Source: Actinomycetes bacterium
Lineage (GTDB): Bacteria; Actinomycetota; Thermoleophilia; Solirubrobacterales; Solirubrobacteraceae
Direction of reading: 5' to 3'
Length of the DNA stretch: 21,640 bases
Assembly (NCBI GenBank): GCA_023404805.1
Contig: JAEYAL010000304.1
Span: 1-21,640 of the forward strand
Positions 6,469 to 14,092 of this stretch are shown one piece after another. The notes beneath the pieces were generated by a model that was not told where the DNA came from, did not search any database, and saw only the letters and a program-made list of their open reading frames with translations. How positions within the stretch are numbered: position 1 is the first letter of the stretch; each line of letters starts with the position of its first letter. Made by a program: the position numbers and the translations under genes.

Positions 6469-8043
6469 CTACGCGGCGTGCGGCCGGGTGCCGTGCAGCG
6501 CCTCTTCGATGCCGGGCTCGTCGGCCTCGAAGAAGCCGATCTTTGTGTACGTCGCTGGGGCGCTCGTGCGCAGGTAGGCGGCGTAGGCCATCCCGAGCAG
6601 GAAGACCGCGAGCACCGCCCAGGGGAAGTACTTGATGAACCCGGCGTCGGCCGCCCCTCCGAGGGAGCCGCGGTTGGCGACGAGCAGGATCATGGCGCCC
6701 GCCTGCCCGAGGAACCCGAGCACCGGAGCGGTCGCCGTCTTCCACCAGTGGAAGCCGTCGACGGCCTCCGTGCGGAAGTAGCGGATGATCGCGATGCAGC
6801 ACAGCGCTTGGACCCCGAGGATCCCGAGGACGCCCGCGAGTGGAGTCCACGTGGCGAGCTTGAGGAGCGAGTCGAGCGTCGACGGGTAAGAGATCGTGAA
6901 CGCGGCGATCCAGAGGGCGACGATGACGGTCACCGCCATCGCGGCGTTGACGGGCGAGTGGCGCTTGGGGTGGGTTTTGGCGAACGCCGCGGGGAGCAGC
7001 CCCTCACGGGCGAGCGAGAAGATGTAGCGCGCGCCGGTGTTGAAGAACGCCATCGAGCACGCGAACGAGCTCGTGATCATCAGCACCTCGAACATCGTCT
7101 GGAGCCAGCTGCCGCCGAAGTGCGCGGCCAACGGGTACCAGGCCGAGATGTACTTGCCTTCGAACTGCGCGGCGACGGCTTCCGAGGAGCCGAACTTGCC
7201 CCAGCCGGAGACGAACACCAGCGACATGACGATGTAGAAGAGCCCGAGGCCGATGACCGAGCCGTACGTGGCGATCTTCGCGATCTTCTTCGGGTCGCGG
7301 GACTCCTCGGCGTAGTTCGGCGCCATCTCGAACCCGACCCACGACCAGAACGCGCCGAACAGCGCCACGCCGACGGCCGCCGCGCCGAACACCTGGATGG
7401 CGGCGTCGTTGTTGAACAGGTTGACCGGGTTGAGCCCCTCGGTCACGACCCCGTCCGGGCCGCCGCCGGCGAAGAACACGCAGACGCCGAGGATCGTGAG
7501 CGACAGCACCTCGAAGACGAGCGCGGTCCCGAGGACCTTGGCCGTGAGCTCGATATCGAAGAACGCGAACGTGGCCATGATCGCCAGGCCCAGGAACGAG
7601 TAGACGTAGCCCGGCAGATCGATGCCGACCCACTCGTTGATCGAGGTCGACGCGAAGTAGCCCAGCGCGCCGGCCACACCGGCCGCGAAGATGATGTAAC
7701 AGAGGCCGATCAGGATGCCGGAGCCCAGGCCGGACGTCGGCCCGAGCCCGCGGGTGATGAAGGTGTAGAAGCCGCCGATCGAGCTGACCCGCCGGCTCAT
7801 CTCGATGTAGCCGACGGAGAAGATCGTCAGCACGATCGTCGCGAGCAAGAACGCCGCCGGGGCCGCGTAGCCGCTGCCGAGCACCGTCACCGGCACGTTG
7901 AACACCATCGCGGCCAGCGGCGCAGCGCCGGTGACGATCAGGAACAGCACCTGCACCGGCCCGAGCGCGCCCTTCTGGAGCGCCCCGGCCGCGGGTTTGG
8001 CCTCGCTCGCCGGGGATGCCGGACTGCCGACTGCTGTGCTCAT
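6469..8043 (-). CDS. APC-superfamily amino acid/amine permease
   Basis: Inner-membrane secondary transporter of 524 residues with about 12-13 hydrophobic segments. The first helix carries VTGAAPLAAMVFNVPV, typical of APC family helix 1, followed by SSIGGFYTFITRGLG (helix 2-3 region, substrate/ion path) and ALFGAFWSWVGFEMAPNYAEESRDPKK, the conserved helix 6 GFE..A..AEE signature of amino acid/polyamine permeases. Both ends are hydrophilic; the C-terminus is acidic (DEPGIEEAL). ATG 8043 has AGAGG 6 bases upstream. It is followed by the copper amine oxidase on the same strand, so import of an oxidisable amine or its amino-acid parent is likely. A long leader with two hairpins precedes it. Confidence 0.92.
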   Translation of the reverse strand: MSTAVGSPASPASEAKPAAGALQKGALGPVQVLFLIVTGAAPLAAMVFNVPVTVLGSGYAAPAAFLLATIVLTIFSVGYIEMSRRVSSIGGFYTFITRGLGPTSGLGSGILIGLCYIIFAAGVAGALGYFASTSINEWVGIDLPGYVYSFLGLAIMATFAFFDIELTAKVLGTALVFEVLSLTILGVCVFFAGGGPDGVVTEGLNPVNLFNNDAAIQVFGAAAVGVALFGAFWSWVGFEMAPNYAEESRDPKKIAKIATYGSVIGLGLFYIVMSLVFVSGWGKFGSSEAVAAQFEGKYISAWYPLAAHFGGSWLQTMFEVLMITSSFACSMAFFNTGARYIFSLAREGLLPAAFAKTHPKRHSPVNAAMAVTVIVALWIAAFTISYPSTLDSLLKLATWTPLAGVLGILGVQALCCIAIIRYFRTEAVDGFHWWKTATAPVLGFLGQAGAMILLVANRGSLGGAADAGFIKYFPWAVLAVFLLGMAYAAYLRTSAPATYTKIGFFEADEPGIEEALHGTRPHAA

Positions 8044-8302
8044 GGATGGCCTCTTCTGTTGGGGGGAGGAGGGCCGCGGGCGGCACGAAGCGTGCCGGTC
8101 CCAGCCCGGTCAACGGCTGGGATCCGTCGGTCACCAGTCGTCTGTTGGCGGGCATCTTGCGCCCCCTCAGAGCCGCTCCACATGGCCCGCTGGCCAAACA
8201 AACGCGGCGGCGTGCGGCCCGGCGGCCTAATCGTTTGATCGCCCGGAAACTCGGGGCTTTTGCGTATCGCGGTGCGAGAAGTGGGCGGCCGCGTCGTGTT
8301 GC
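8044..8302 (-). promoter_or_regulatory. Long structured leader/promoter region of the permease
   Basis: No gene is supported here. Two adjacent hairpins lie 38-81 bases before the permease ATG: CGGCACG/CGTGCCG around AAG (8081-8097), and TCCCAGCC/GGCTGGGA around an 8-base loop (8099-8122). A further relatively A/T-containing patch at about 8225-8275 may hold the promoter, but I cannot fix -35 and -10 boxes. The hairpins could be an attenuator or part of an RNA regulator; I recognise no known riboswitch consensus. Confidence 0.35.
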
Positions 8303-8401
8303 GGTCCGTCGACATTCGCGGCCGCTGGGTCCGTCGACATGCACGCCGCCCCCGGGTCCGTCGACATAAGCGCCAGTTCTGGGCGCGAATGTCGACAGAC
8401 C
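8303..8401. repeat. Four-copy GTCGAC repeat cluster with hairpin
   Basis: GGTCCGTCGACAT occurs at 8303-8315, 8328-8340 and 8355-8367, and an inverted copy with one change at 8389-8401. The third and fourth copies face each other and, with CGCC/GGCG inside, form a 47-bp hairpin. The first copy and the inverted copy also match beyond the core (GTCGACATTCGCG). The cluster starts 23 bases after the ABC permease stop on the minus strand and lies upstream of the APC permease leader. It could be a terminator, a set of operators, or members of a dispersed palindrome family. Confidence 0.7.
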
Positions 8402-8424
8402 AGGAGCCGCGGCTTCGCGCGGCC

Positions 8425-9297
8425 CTACAGGTCGAGCCGCCGCAGCCGCCAGGTCGCCAGCGCGACCAGCACCGCAAGCTCGACGAGCGACGTGATCGTC
8501 AGCGCCTGGCTGAGGTCGCGCTGCTGTCCGAACGGCCCGAGCTGGAGCGCCAGTCCGGCGAGGCCCGAGACGCCGTTGGTCAGTGAGCCGAGGGCGCCTT
8601 CGTAGAGCGCGTTGTAGCCGAGCACGTCGGTCACGCGGCCTGCCCAGAGCTCGACCGACTCGGAGTCCGTGCCCTCGCCGATCTGGCGCACGAGGCTCGC
8701 GAAGAAGCCCACGGAGATGAGCATCGTCGCCGCCAAACCGGTCGCGGCCGTGCCGAGGAAGGTCGAGAGCAGCACGGTGAACGCCGCCACGATGGCGACG
8801 GCGCCCGTCAGCCCGAGCACGACCTGCAGGAGGTTGCCGGGCGGCGCGCCGCCCGCGGCGCTGGTCAGCGCGCTGGTGATCGCGATGACGACCGCGCAGT
8901 ACGCGCCGCCAGCCGCCGTGGCGGCCAGCACGCGGCCGGAGACCACGGCGCTGCGGTCGACAGGGCGCACGATCAGCGGCTGCAGCAAGCCCTGCTCCGC
9001 TTCTCCGCGGACGGTGTTCATCGTCGTGAAGACCGCCAGCACCGACGCGAGCGAGAAGGTCGCGAACACGCCGATCCCGAGCAGGATGAAGCCGGCGCCG
9101 CGCGCAGTCTCCTCGGGCGGGAAGCCCTGGCCGACGGTGCGGTCCTCGAGGTCGCCGAGGATCTCGAACGCGCCCCAGCCGTAGAGGGCGAGGAAGCCGA
9201 CCGTGATCACCGTGACGACGAGCAGCGACCGGCGGTGCCGCAGCTCCGACAGCGCCAGGAGCGTCACCAGCGCGACGTCACGCGGCCAGACGGTCAC
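8425..9297 (-). CDS. ABC-2 type transporter permease
   Basis: Membrane half of an ABC transporter of the ABC-2 class, 290 residues. There is an N-terminal cytoplasmic stretch and a first span (SLLVVTVITVGFLALYGWGAF), a periplasmic loop, then further spans including FILLGIGVFATFSLASVLAVF, and the class-typical cytoplasmic phrase FTTMNTVRGEAEQGLLQPLIVRP (split over residues about 90-112), where the permease contacts the ATPase. A last span precedes a basic C-terminus (ATWRLRRLDL). The GTG start at 9297 overlaps the ATPase stop (GTGA), so the two are translationally coupled. The exported substrate is unknown; drugs, lipids or a polymer are usual for this class. Confidence 0.9.
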   Translation of the reverse strand: MTVWPRDVALVTLLALSELRHRRSLLVVTVITVGFLALYGWGAFEILGDLEDRTVGQGFPPEETARGAGFILLGIGVFATFSLASVLAVFTTMNTVRGEAEQGLLQPLIVRPVDRSAVVSGRVLAATAAGGAYCAVVIAITSALTSAAGGAPPGNLLQVVLGLTGAVAIVAAFTVLLSTFLGTAATGLAATMLISVGFFASLVRQIGEGTDSESVELWAGRVTDVLGYNALYEGALGSLTNGVSGLAGLALQLGPFGQQRDLSQALTITSLVELAVLVALATWRLRRLDL

Positions 9298-10184
9298 GGG
9301 CGTGCCTCCCCGTCGCCGCCGTCATGCGCCTCGACCGCGCGCAGGTACGCCTGCTCCAGCGTGCCGCGCAGCTCGCGGACCCCGAAGATCTGCTCGCCCT
9401 GGGCGACGAGCCGCTCGATCTCGCCAGGGATATCGCCGCGGCCGAGCTCGGCGCGCCGCACGATGCCGCTGGCGAGGTCGAACTCCACGCCGCCGGTCCC
9501 GCCAAGGTCGGCCGGCGAGCCCTCTGCGATCAGCTCGCCGCGCGCGATGATCGCGACGCGGTCGGCGACTTGCTCGACCTCGCTCAGCAGGTGCGACGAC
9601 AGCAGCACCGCCTGCCCGCGTCCCCGCAGCTCGCCCAGCACGTCGCGGACGAGCGCGCGGCCGACGGGATCGAGCGCGCTAGTGGGCTCGTCGAGGAGGA
9701 CCAGCGCCGGCCGGCCGATCAGCGCGTGCGCCAGCCCGAGCCGCTGCTGCATGCCCTTCGACATCGACCCGACCTTGACCTCGGCAGCGTCTCCCAGACC
9801 GACGAGCTTGAGGAGCTCGCCGCGTTCGGCCACGCCGCCGGGCGACCGCGCCAGGCGCTGGTGCGTGTGCAGCAGCGCCTCGGCCGTGAGCCACGGCGGA
9901 TAGCGGAAGAGCTCGGCGAGGTAGCCGAGCTGGGTGGCCGCGGCGCGCGTCCCTGCGGCCTCGCCGGCCACGAGCGCCGTGCCCGCCGTGGGCCGCACCA
10001 GCCCGCAGACGATCTTCACAAGCGTCGACTTGCCTGCGCCGTTCGGGCCGAGGAGGCCGACGACCTCGCCAGGCGCCACCGTGAGGTCGACGCCGCCGAG
10101 CGCGTCGCCGCGGCCTTTGCGCTGGGCGCCGCGGTAGCGCTTGCGCAGATCGCTGGTCACGAGCGCCGCCGTCACGACGCCCAT
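9294..10184 (-). CDS. ABC transporter ATP-binding protein (ABC-2 exporter partner)
   Basis: Cytoplasmic ATPase that powers the ABC-2 permease encoded next to it. Walker A GPNGAGKST lies near residue 46, the signature is GSMSKGMQQRLGLAHAL, Walker B with catalytic Glu is LVLLDEPTSALDP, and the switch His is in LLSSHLLSEV. A C-terminal extension of about 80 residues past the ATPase core is typical of CcmA/DrrA-like exporter subunits. ATG 10184 is chosen; an in-frame GTG two codons earlier (10190) is equally possible, as neither has a clear ribosome site. The gene begins about 45 bases after the stop of a secreted protein gene on the same strand, so all four genes from 12335 to 8425 could be co-transcribed. 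Confidence 0.92.
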   Translation of the reverse strand: MGVVTAALVTSDLRKRYRGAQRKGRGDALGGVDLTVAPGEVVGLLGPNGAGKSTLVKIVCGLVRPTAGTALVAGEAAGTRAAATQLGYLAELFRYPPWLTAEALLHTHQRLARSPGGVAERGELLKLVGLGDAAEVKVGSMSKGMQQRLGLAHALIGRPALVLLDEPTSALDPVGRALVRDVLGELRGRGQAVLLSSHLLSEVEQVADRVAIIARGELIAEGSPADLGGTGGVEFDLASGIVRRAELGRGDIPGEIERLVAQGEQIFGVRELRGTLEQAYLRAVEAHDGGDGEARP

Positions 10185-10229
10185 GCTCACACACCGGCTG
10201 GCGGCTCGCGCCGCCTCCCGGGCAGGCGG

Positions 10230-11240
10230 CTACTTGACCACGGTGGCGGCAGCCGAGGCCACGCCGGATCCCGAGATCACGACGCGCGCCTTGCTGACCT
10301 TCTTCTTCAGCGCCACGACGCCGAGCACGTGGCAGAACTTGCCGCGCTGCAGGGTGCCGATGTTCTGGCGGGCCAGGCTCTTGCCCTTCAGGGTGACGAC
10401 GACCTTGACCGTCTTCGGGCAGGCGCCGTTGGTGGCGTCCAGCAGGCGGTCGATGACGACGCGCTTGGTGCCCAGCTTGATCGACTTCGCCAGCGGCACG
10501 GTCTCGCAGCCAGCCGTCGAGGCGCCAGCCTGTTTGGGGCACTTGTCGATGCCGTCGTGGACGCCGTCGTTGTCGGCATCGAGGATCGGCGCCGGGACGC
10601 CCTTGCCGGGGTCGCTCACGGCGGCCGGCGGGGCGACCTCAGCGGGAGCGGTCCCCAGCATCTTGTCGACGGGGTACTTGAAGTCGGAGGCGATGGCGCT
10701 CAGGACGCGCTCGACCTGCACGACGATGCAGCGGAAGCCGCGTCCGTCGAACACGCCGGGGCCGGCGGGCGTCTCGAAGTCGACAGCGCCGTCCTTGCGC
10801 GTGACCTTCACGTCCTGCCGGATGTCGGTGTTCGTGGCGATCACGTAGTCGGCGAGATCGGTGCCGAGGTCGTGGCGGATGTGCACCCAGCCGAAGCCTT
10901 CGGAGATGTTGCAGCCGCCGTAGCCGTTGTCGAGGCCGAGCCCGATGCGGAGCATGTACTGCCCAGCGGTCGCCGTGGCGCCCGCGAACGTCACCGTGCC
11001 GCGCACGACCTTCGCGGCGCGGTCCTGCGTGATGCTCATCCCGGTGAGGTCGAGGCCGGCGTCGATCGTGAACCCCGAGTAGGAGGCGTCGCCCGTCGGA
11101 TCGGTCTGGTCGATCTGGATCGGGTCGAGCGTCGCGGCGACCGCGGCCGGCGACCCGAAGGTCCAGATCACGGCGAGCACCGCGGCGATCAGCGCCGCCG
11201 CGCGCACCAGAACAGCGGGAGACTGCGAGAGCGTGGGCAC
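10230..11240 (-). CDS. Secreted protein with calcium-type DxDxDG loop (paralog 1)
   Basis: Unrecognised family; probably an exported or surface protein. From GTG 11240 the product is 336 residues: a Sec signal (VLVRAAALIAAVLAVIWTFG, cleavage near AVAA), a beta-rich N-terminal domain of about 170 residues with two or more Cys, a Pro/Ala linker, the loop DADNDGVHDGIDKCP that resembles thrombospondin type 3 or dockerin calcium loops, and a C-terminal Ig-like domain with lysine-rich strands and a conserved Cys pair (NGACP and GKFCH). It shares the linker, calcium loop and C-terminal domain with the next gene, so the two arose by duplication. The open frame reaches 11321, but that start would put the signal 40 residues in and the coding sequence through a terminator-like hairpin. 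Function is unknown. Confidence 0.75.
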   Translation of the reverse strand: MPTLSQSPAVLVRAAALIAAVLAVIWTFGSPAAVAATLDPIQIDQTDPTGDASYSGFTIDAGLDLTGMSITQDRAAKVVRGTVTFAGATATAGQYMLRIGLGLDNGYGGCNISEGFGWVHIRHDLGTDLADYVIATNTDIRQDVKVTRKDGAVDFETPAGPGVFDGRGFRCIVVQVERVLSAIASDFKYPVDKMLGTAPAEVAPPAAVSDPGKGVPAPILDADNDGVHDGIDKCPKQAGASTAGCETVPLAKSIKLGTKRVVIDRLLDATNGACPKTVKVVVTLKGKSLARQNIGTLQRGKFCHVLGVVALKKKVSKARVVISGSGVASAAATVVK

Positions 11241-11246
11241 GCTCTC
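11227..11246. promoter_or_regulatory. 9-bp inverted repeat over the start codon of paralog 1
   Basis: Arms GAGAGCGTG and CACGCTCTC with a 2-base centre straddle the GTG at 11238-11240. In mRNA it would bury the start codon in a stem. It may simply be chance, or a translational control element; it also makes the GTG choice less certain. Confidence 0.4.
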
Positions 11247-11277
11247 TGTCTCGGCTGTTGACCGCGTCCCTTGAACA

Positions 11278-11326
11278 ACGCACGTGTCCGCGCCCGCCGA
11301 GTGGGCGGGCAGCGGACACATTGCGT
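11278..11326 (-). terminator. Long hairpin after paralog 2
   Basis: Three nested stems, ACGCA/TGCGT, GTGTCCGC/GCGGACAC and CCCGCC/GGGCGG, close on a 4-base loop. It begins 19 bases after the stop of the gene ending at 11346 and is followed on the minus strand by TTGTTCAAG, a weak U-rich stretch. It separates the two paralogs and may limit read-through into the downstream one. Confidence 0.6.
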
Positions 11327-11345
11327 CAGTGTGCGTACAGACGGA

Positions 11346-12335
11346 TCAGCGCTTGCGGGTTGCCGCGATCGCGCCCATGCCACTCGCCTTGACCGTGATC
11401 TTGGCGACCTTGGCGGACTTCTTGAGCTTCACGACGCCGTAGGCGCGGCAGAAGCTGCCGTGCGTGGAAACGGCGACCACGCCCTTGCCGATCGTGACGT
11501 TCTTCTTGCCCTTCTTGACCGTGACGGTGACGGTCGCCTTCAGCGGGCAGACCGTGCCGGACGTGCGAGCCACGAGCTTGTCGATCACGACGCGCTTGGC
11601 ACCCAGGCGGATCGCCAGGGCGGTGGAGGCCGTCGGGCAGCCGTTGGCGGCGGCGCCGGGGACCGTGGCGCAGGCGTCCTTGGTGTCCGGCACGCCGTCC
11701 TTGTCCTTGTCGGGCTGGTCGGTGGTGACCGGCGGCGGCACCGGCTGCGTGGCAGCGGTGAAGAGGTTCATCGCATCGACGTCGACGTCGTCGGGCGTGT
11801 TGTCGGCGCCGGGCACCTGGGTCTTGGTCTGCACCTGGGCGCAGTCGAAGTCCAGGTTCTTGAGGGCGGCGTCGGGGCCGGCCGTGGTGCTCAGCGTGGA
11901 GCCGCTGCGGGTGACGTCGATATCACCGACGGTGACCGGACTGGTGAGGACCCACTTGAGGCCGTCGCCCTCGGCGACCCACGCCATCGAGAGCAGGACC
12001 GCGGGCGGCGCGTCCTCGGCTTCGGAGGGGACGCACTGGCCGGAGCGCGTGGTCTGCGCCAGCAGCGCGTAGACCATCGCCGGGCGCGTCGAGGCATTCG
12101 ACTCGACGGTTTGCACCGTGAGCGTGATCTTGCCAGCCGAGGCGTCATAGCTGAGCTTGCCGCTCGTGACGTCGAGCGGAGCCTGCGCGACATCGGCCGG
12201 ATCGGTGCCGGAGAGGCTGATGCTGGCGGCCTGGGCGGGCTGCGCGACGAGGGCGAGAGCGAGGAGGCCGAAGGCCGTAGACATCAGTGCCCTGAGCTTG
12301 CGCAGGGGCAACTGGCTTCGATGCAAATGGGACAT
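11346..12335 (-). CDS. Secreted protein with calcium-type DxDxDG loop (paralog 2)
   Basis: Paralog of the neighbouring secreted protein, 329 residues. The signal is basic then hydrophobic (LPLRKLRALMSTAFGLLALALVAQPAQA, cleavage after AQA; quoted in part). The N-terminal domain is beta-rich with Cys pairs (SGQC, DFDCAQ). Then come a Pro-rich linker, the loop DKDKDGVPDTKDAC, and a C-terminal Lys-rich Ig-like domain with Cys pair (GTVCP, GSFCR) ending GAIAATRKR. Shared words with paralog 1 include LG(A/T)KRVVID near the C-terminal domain start. ATG 12335 has CACACT 7 bases upstream, a near match to the leaderless -10 box. Divergent from the M20 peptidase gene. Role unknown; extracellular binding or adhesion is a guess. 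Confidence 0.78.
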   Translation of the reverse strand: MSHLHRSQLPLRKLRALMSTAFGLLALALVAQPAQAASISLSGTDPADVAQAPLDVTSGKLSYDASAGKITLTVQTVESNASTRPAMVYALLAQTTRSGQCVPSEAEDAPPAVLLSMAWVAEGDGLKWVLTSPVTVGDIDVTRSGSTLSTTAGPDAALKNLDFDCAQVQTKTQVPGADNTPDDVDVDAMNLFTAATQPVPPPVTTDQPDKDKDGVPDTKDACATVPGAAANGCPTASTALAIRLGAKRVVIDKLVARTSGTVCPLKATVTVTVKKGKKNVTIGKGVVAVSTHGSFCRAYGVVKLKKSAKVAKITVKASGMGAIAATRKR

Positions 12336-12439
12336 ACGTCACAGTGTGGCTGTTTTTGCGTCGACATGCGACCACCAAACGCGATTGGCGCCTCGGCGCC
12401 GTTGCCACCCCGTTCCCGGTGCGCAACACGCGGGCGCGG

Positions 12440-12445
12440 TAGCGT
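12440..12445 (+). promoter_or_regulatory. -10 element of the M20 peptidase gene, leaderless type
   Basis: TAGCGT ends 8 bases before the GTG at 12454; no Shine-Dalgarno is present. Supports GTG 12454 over the longer open frame beginning at 12157. Confidence 0.5.
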
Positions 12446-12453
12446 TGGCCGCC

Positions 12454-13803
12454 GTGGCACACCCCGCCCCCGAAGTTCCGAACGACCAAGAGCTCGCCGC
12501 CAGCGCCCAGGCGCTCCTGCAGCGGCTGATCCAGTTCGACACCGTCAACCCGCCGGGCGACGAGGAAGCAGCCCAGACGCTGCTCGCTGGTCTGCTCCGT
12601 GAGGCGGGGTTCAGCGTCGAACTGCTCGCCGCAGTCCCTGGACGGCCGAACCTGATCGCCGAGCTTTCGTCCGGCCGCGAGGCCGATGGCGGCCCGGTCG
12701 TGACGCTGCTCTCGCACATCGACACGGTGCTCGCCGATGCCGCCAGCTGGCAGCACGGCCCATGGAGCGGGCACGTCGAGGACGGCGTGCTCTGGGGCCG
12801 CGGGGCGATCGACATGAAGTCGCAGACGGCTGCCGAGGTCGCTGCCGCGGTGAGCTTGGCGGCGGCGGGCTGGCGGCCGGCGAGCGGCGTCTTGCGGGTC
12901 GTGGTCGCGGTCGACGAGGAGGTCGGCGGCACCCTCGGCGCGCGCTGGCTGTGCGAGGAGCATCCGGAGCGCGTCCGCACCGACATCGTGATCAACGAGG
13001 GCGGCGGCGCTTCGCTGCACGTCGGCGGCAAGCGGTACTACAGCCTGGGTGTCGGCGAGAAGGGCGTCTGCCGCTTTGTGGTCCGCACGCGCGGCCGCGC
13101 AGCTCACGCTTCGACCCCCGCCGTGGGCGACAACGCCCTCCTCAAGCTCGTGCCGGCGCTGACGCATCTGGCCGAGGCTGAGCTGCCGATCGACCTGACC
13201 GAGGCGCCGCGGGCGCTGCTCGAGGGTCTTGGCCTGCTGACCGACGGCGTGTCGGCCGACGACGCCGTGCTCGCCCTGCGCGAGCTGGCGCCTGACCTCG
13301 CTCCGCTCGTCGAGCCGATGCTGCGCGTCACCGCCGTGCCGACGATGGCCGAGGCCTCCAGCAAGATCAACGTGATCCCGGCGCGCGCTGAGCTCCGCGT
13401 CGACTGCCGCATCCCGCCCGGGATGGACGCCGACACCGCCCGCGGCCGCGTCCGCGACCTGATGGCGCCGCTCGACGGCATCGAGATCGAGTTCACCGAG
13501 ACGATCGTCGGCAACGGCTCGCCGCTGTCCGGCCGCGTCGTCGATGCCATCACCGGCTGGCTCGCCGCCAACGACCCGGACGCCGACGGCGTCGTGCCCA
13601 CCATCCTCCCGGGCTTCACCGACTCGCGGTGGTTCCGCGCGACCTTCCCCGATTGCGCCGCCTACGGGTTCTTCCCGCACCGCCACATGCCGCTGACGCA
13701 GACCTACCCGCTGATGCACGCCGCCGACGAGCGCATCGACCTCCGCGACCTCGCCTTCGCCGCACGCGCGTACCGCGACCTGGTCGTCGAGCTGCTCGGC
13801 TGA
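12454..13803 (+). CDS. M20 family metallopeptidase (ArgE/DapE/carboxypeptidase-type amidohydrolase)
   Basis: Zinc-dependent hydrolase that cleaves a peptide or acyl-amide bond; substrate not readable from sequence. The 449-residue product shows the M20 set: LLSHIDTV with His88 and catalytic Asp90, GRGAIDMKS with bridging Asp120, VVAVDEEVGG with catalytic Glu155 and ligand Glu156, INEGGG with Glu182, and a C-terminal His in the LMHAADERI motif (about His422). A dimerisation lid domain follows at about 190-310 (GEKGVCRFVVRTRGRAAHAS). No signal peptide, so cytoplasmic. The N-terminus EVPNDQELAASAQALLQRLIQFDTVNPPG (in part) begins as in other family members, confirming the short start. Transcribed alone; two palindromic elements follow the stop directly. 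Confidence 0.92.
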   Translation: MAHPAPEVPNDQELAASAQALLQRLIQFDTVNPPGDEEAAQTLLAGLLREAGFSVELLAAVPGRPNLIAELSSGREADGGPVVTLLSHIDTVLADAASWQHGPWSGHVEDGVLWGRGAIDMKSQTAAEVAAAVSLAAAGWRPASGVLRVVVAVDEEVGGTLGARWLCEEHPERVRTDIVINEGGGASLHVGGKRYYSLGVGEKGVCRFVVRTRGRAAHASTPAVGDNALLKLVPALTHLAEAELPIDLTEAPRALLEGLGLLTDGVSADDAVLALRELAPDLAPLVEPMLRVTAVPTMAEASSKINVIPARAELRVDCRIPPGMDADTARGRVRDLMAPLDGIEIEFTETIVGNGSPLSGRVVDAITGWLAANDPDADGVVPTILPGFTDSRWFRATFPDCAAYGFFPHRHMPLTQTYPLMHAADERIDLRDLAFAARAYRDLVVELLG

Positions 13804-13816
13804 GGGCCGCGCCGAG

Positions 13817-13941
13817 GCGAACTCCCGTCGATCGAGGTCGCTGGACGACCGCAGATGACGGCAGTTCGCTGCGGCGCCAACGCCGACGGCGAACTCCCGT
13901 CGATCGAGGTCGCTGGACGACCGCAGACGACGGCAGTTCGC
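13817..13941. repeat. Palindrome family A, tandem pair (copies A1 and A2)
   Basis: Copies at 13817-13869 and 13889-13941 are 53 bp each and differ at one base. Each is an imperfect palindrome: outer arms GCGAACTCCCGTC and GACGGCAGTTCGC (one mismatch) and an inner stem GGTCG/CGACC around CTGGA. Start-to-start distance is 72 bp and the 19-bp spacer is not conserved. The first copy begins 13 bases after the M20 stop codon, so it may also act as an mRNA 3' hairpin. Confidence 0.9.
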
Positions 13942-14092
13942 TGCGGGTCCGGCGAGGCGGCACCTGCGGCGACCTGGCCGTAGCGGCGGTGGGCCAACGG
14001 GCGCAGCCGGACCAGCAGGCGGTCCGCAGCGAGGGCGCGGCGGAAGACGGCGCCCGAGCGGATAACGGCAGCGGGCCTGCGACCCGGCGGCA

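Noticed and set aside
6460..8238. 592-codon plus-strand open frame
   Set aside because: It is antisense to the APC permease and consists of charged low-complexity sequence.
8044..8302. Known riboswitch in the permease leader (guanidine or SAM classes considered)
   Set aside because: Hairpins are present, but the conserved loop and junction sequences of those classes are not.
9324..11261. 645-codon plus-strand open frame
   Set aside because: It is antisense to the ABC ATPase and secreted paralog 1, and has Asp/Arg/His-rich shadow composition.
11278..11321. Longer N-terminus for secreted paralog 1 starting at ATG 11321
   Set aside because: It would place the signal peptide about 40 residues in and make the protein-coding region run through a terminator-like hairpin.
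12145..13719. 524-codon minus-strand open frame
   Set aside because: It lies opposite the M20 peptidase, which has all metal and catalytic motifs.
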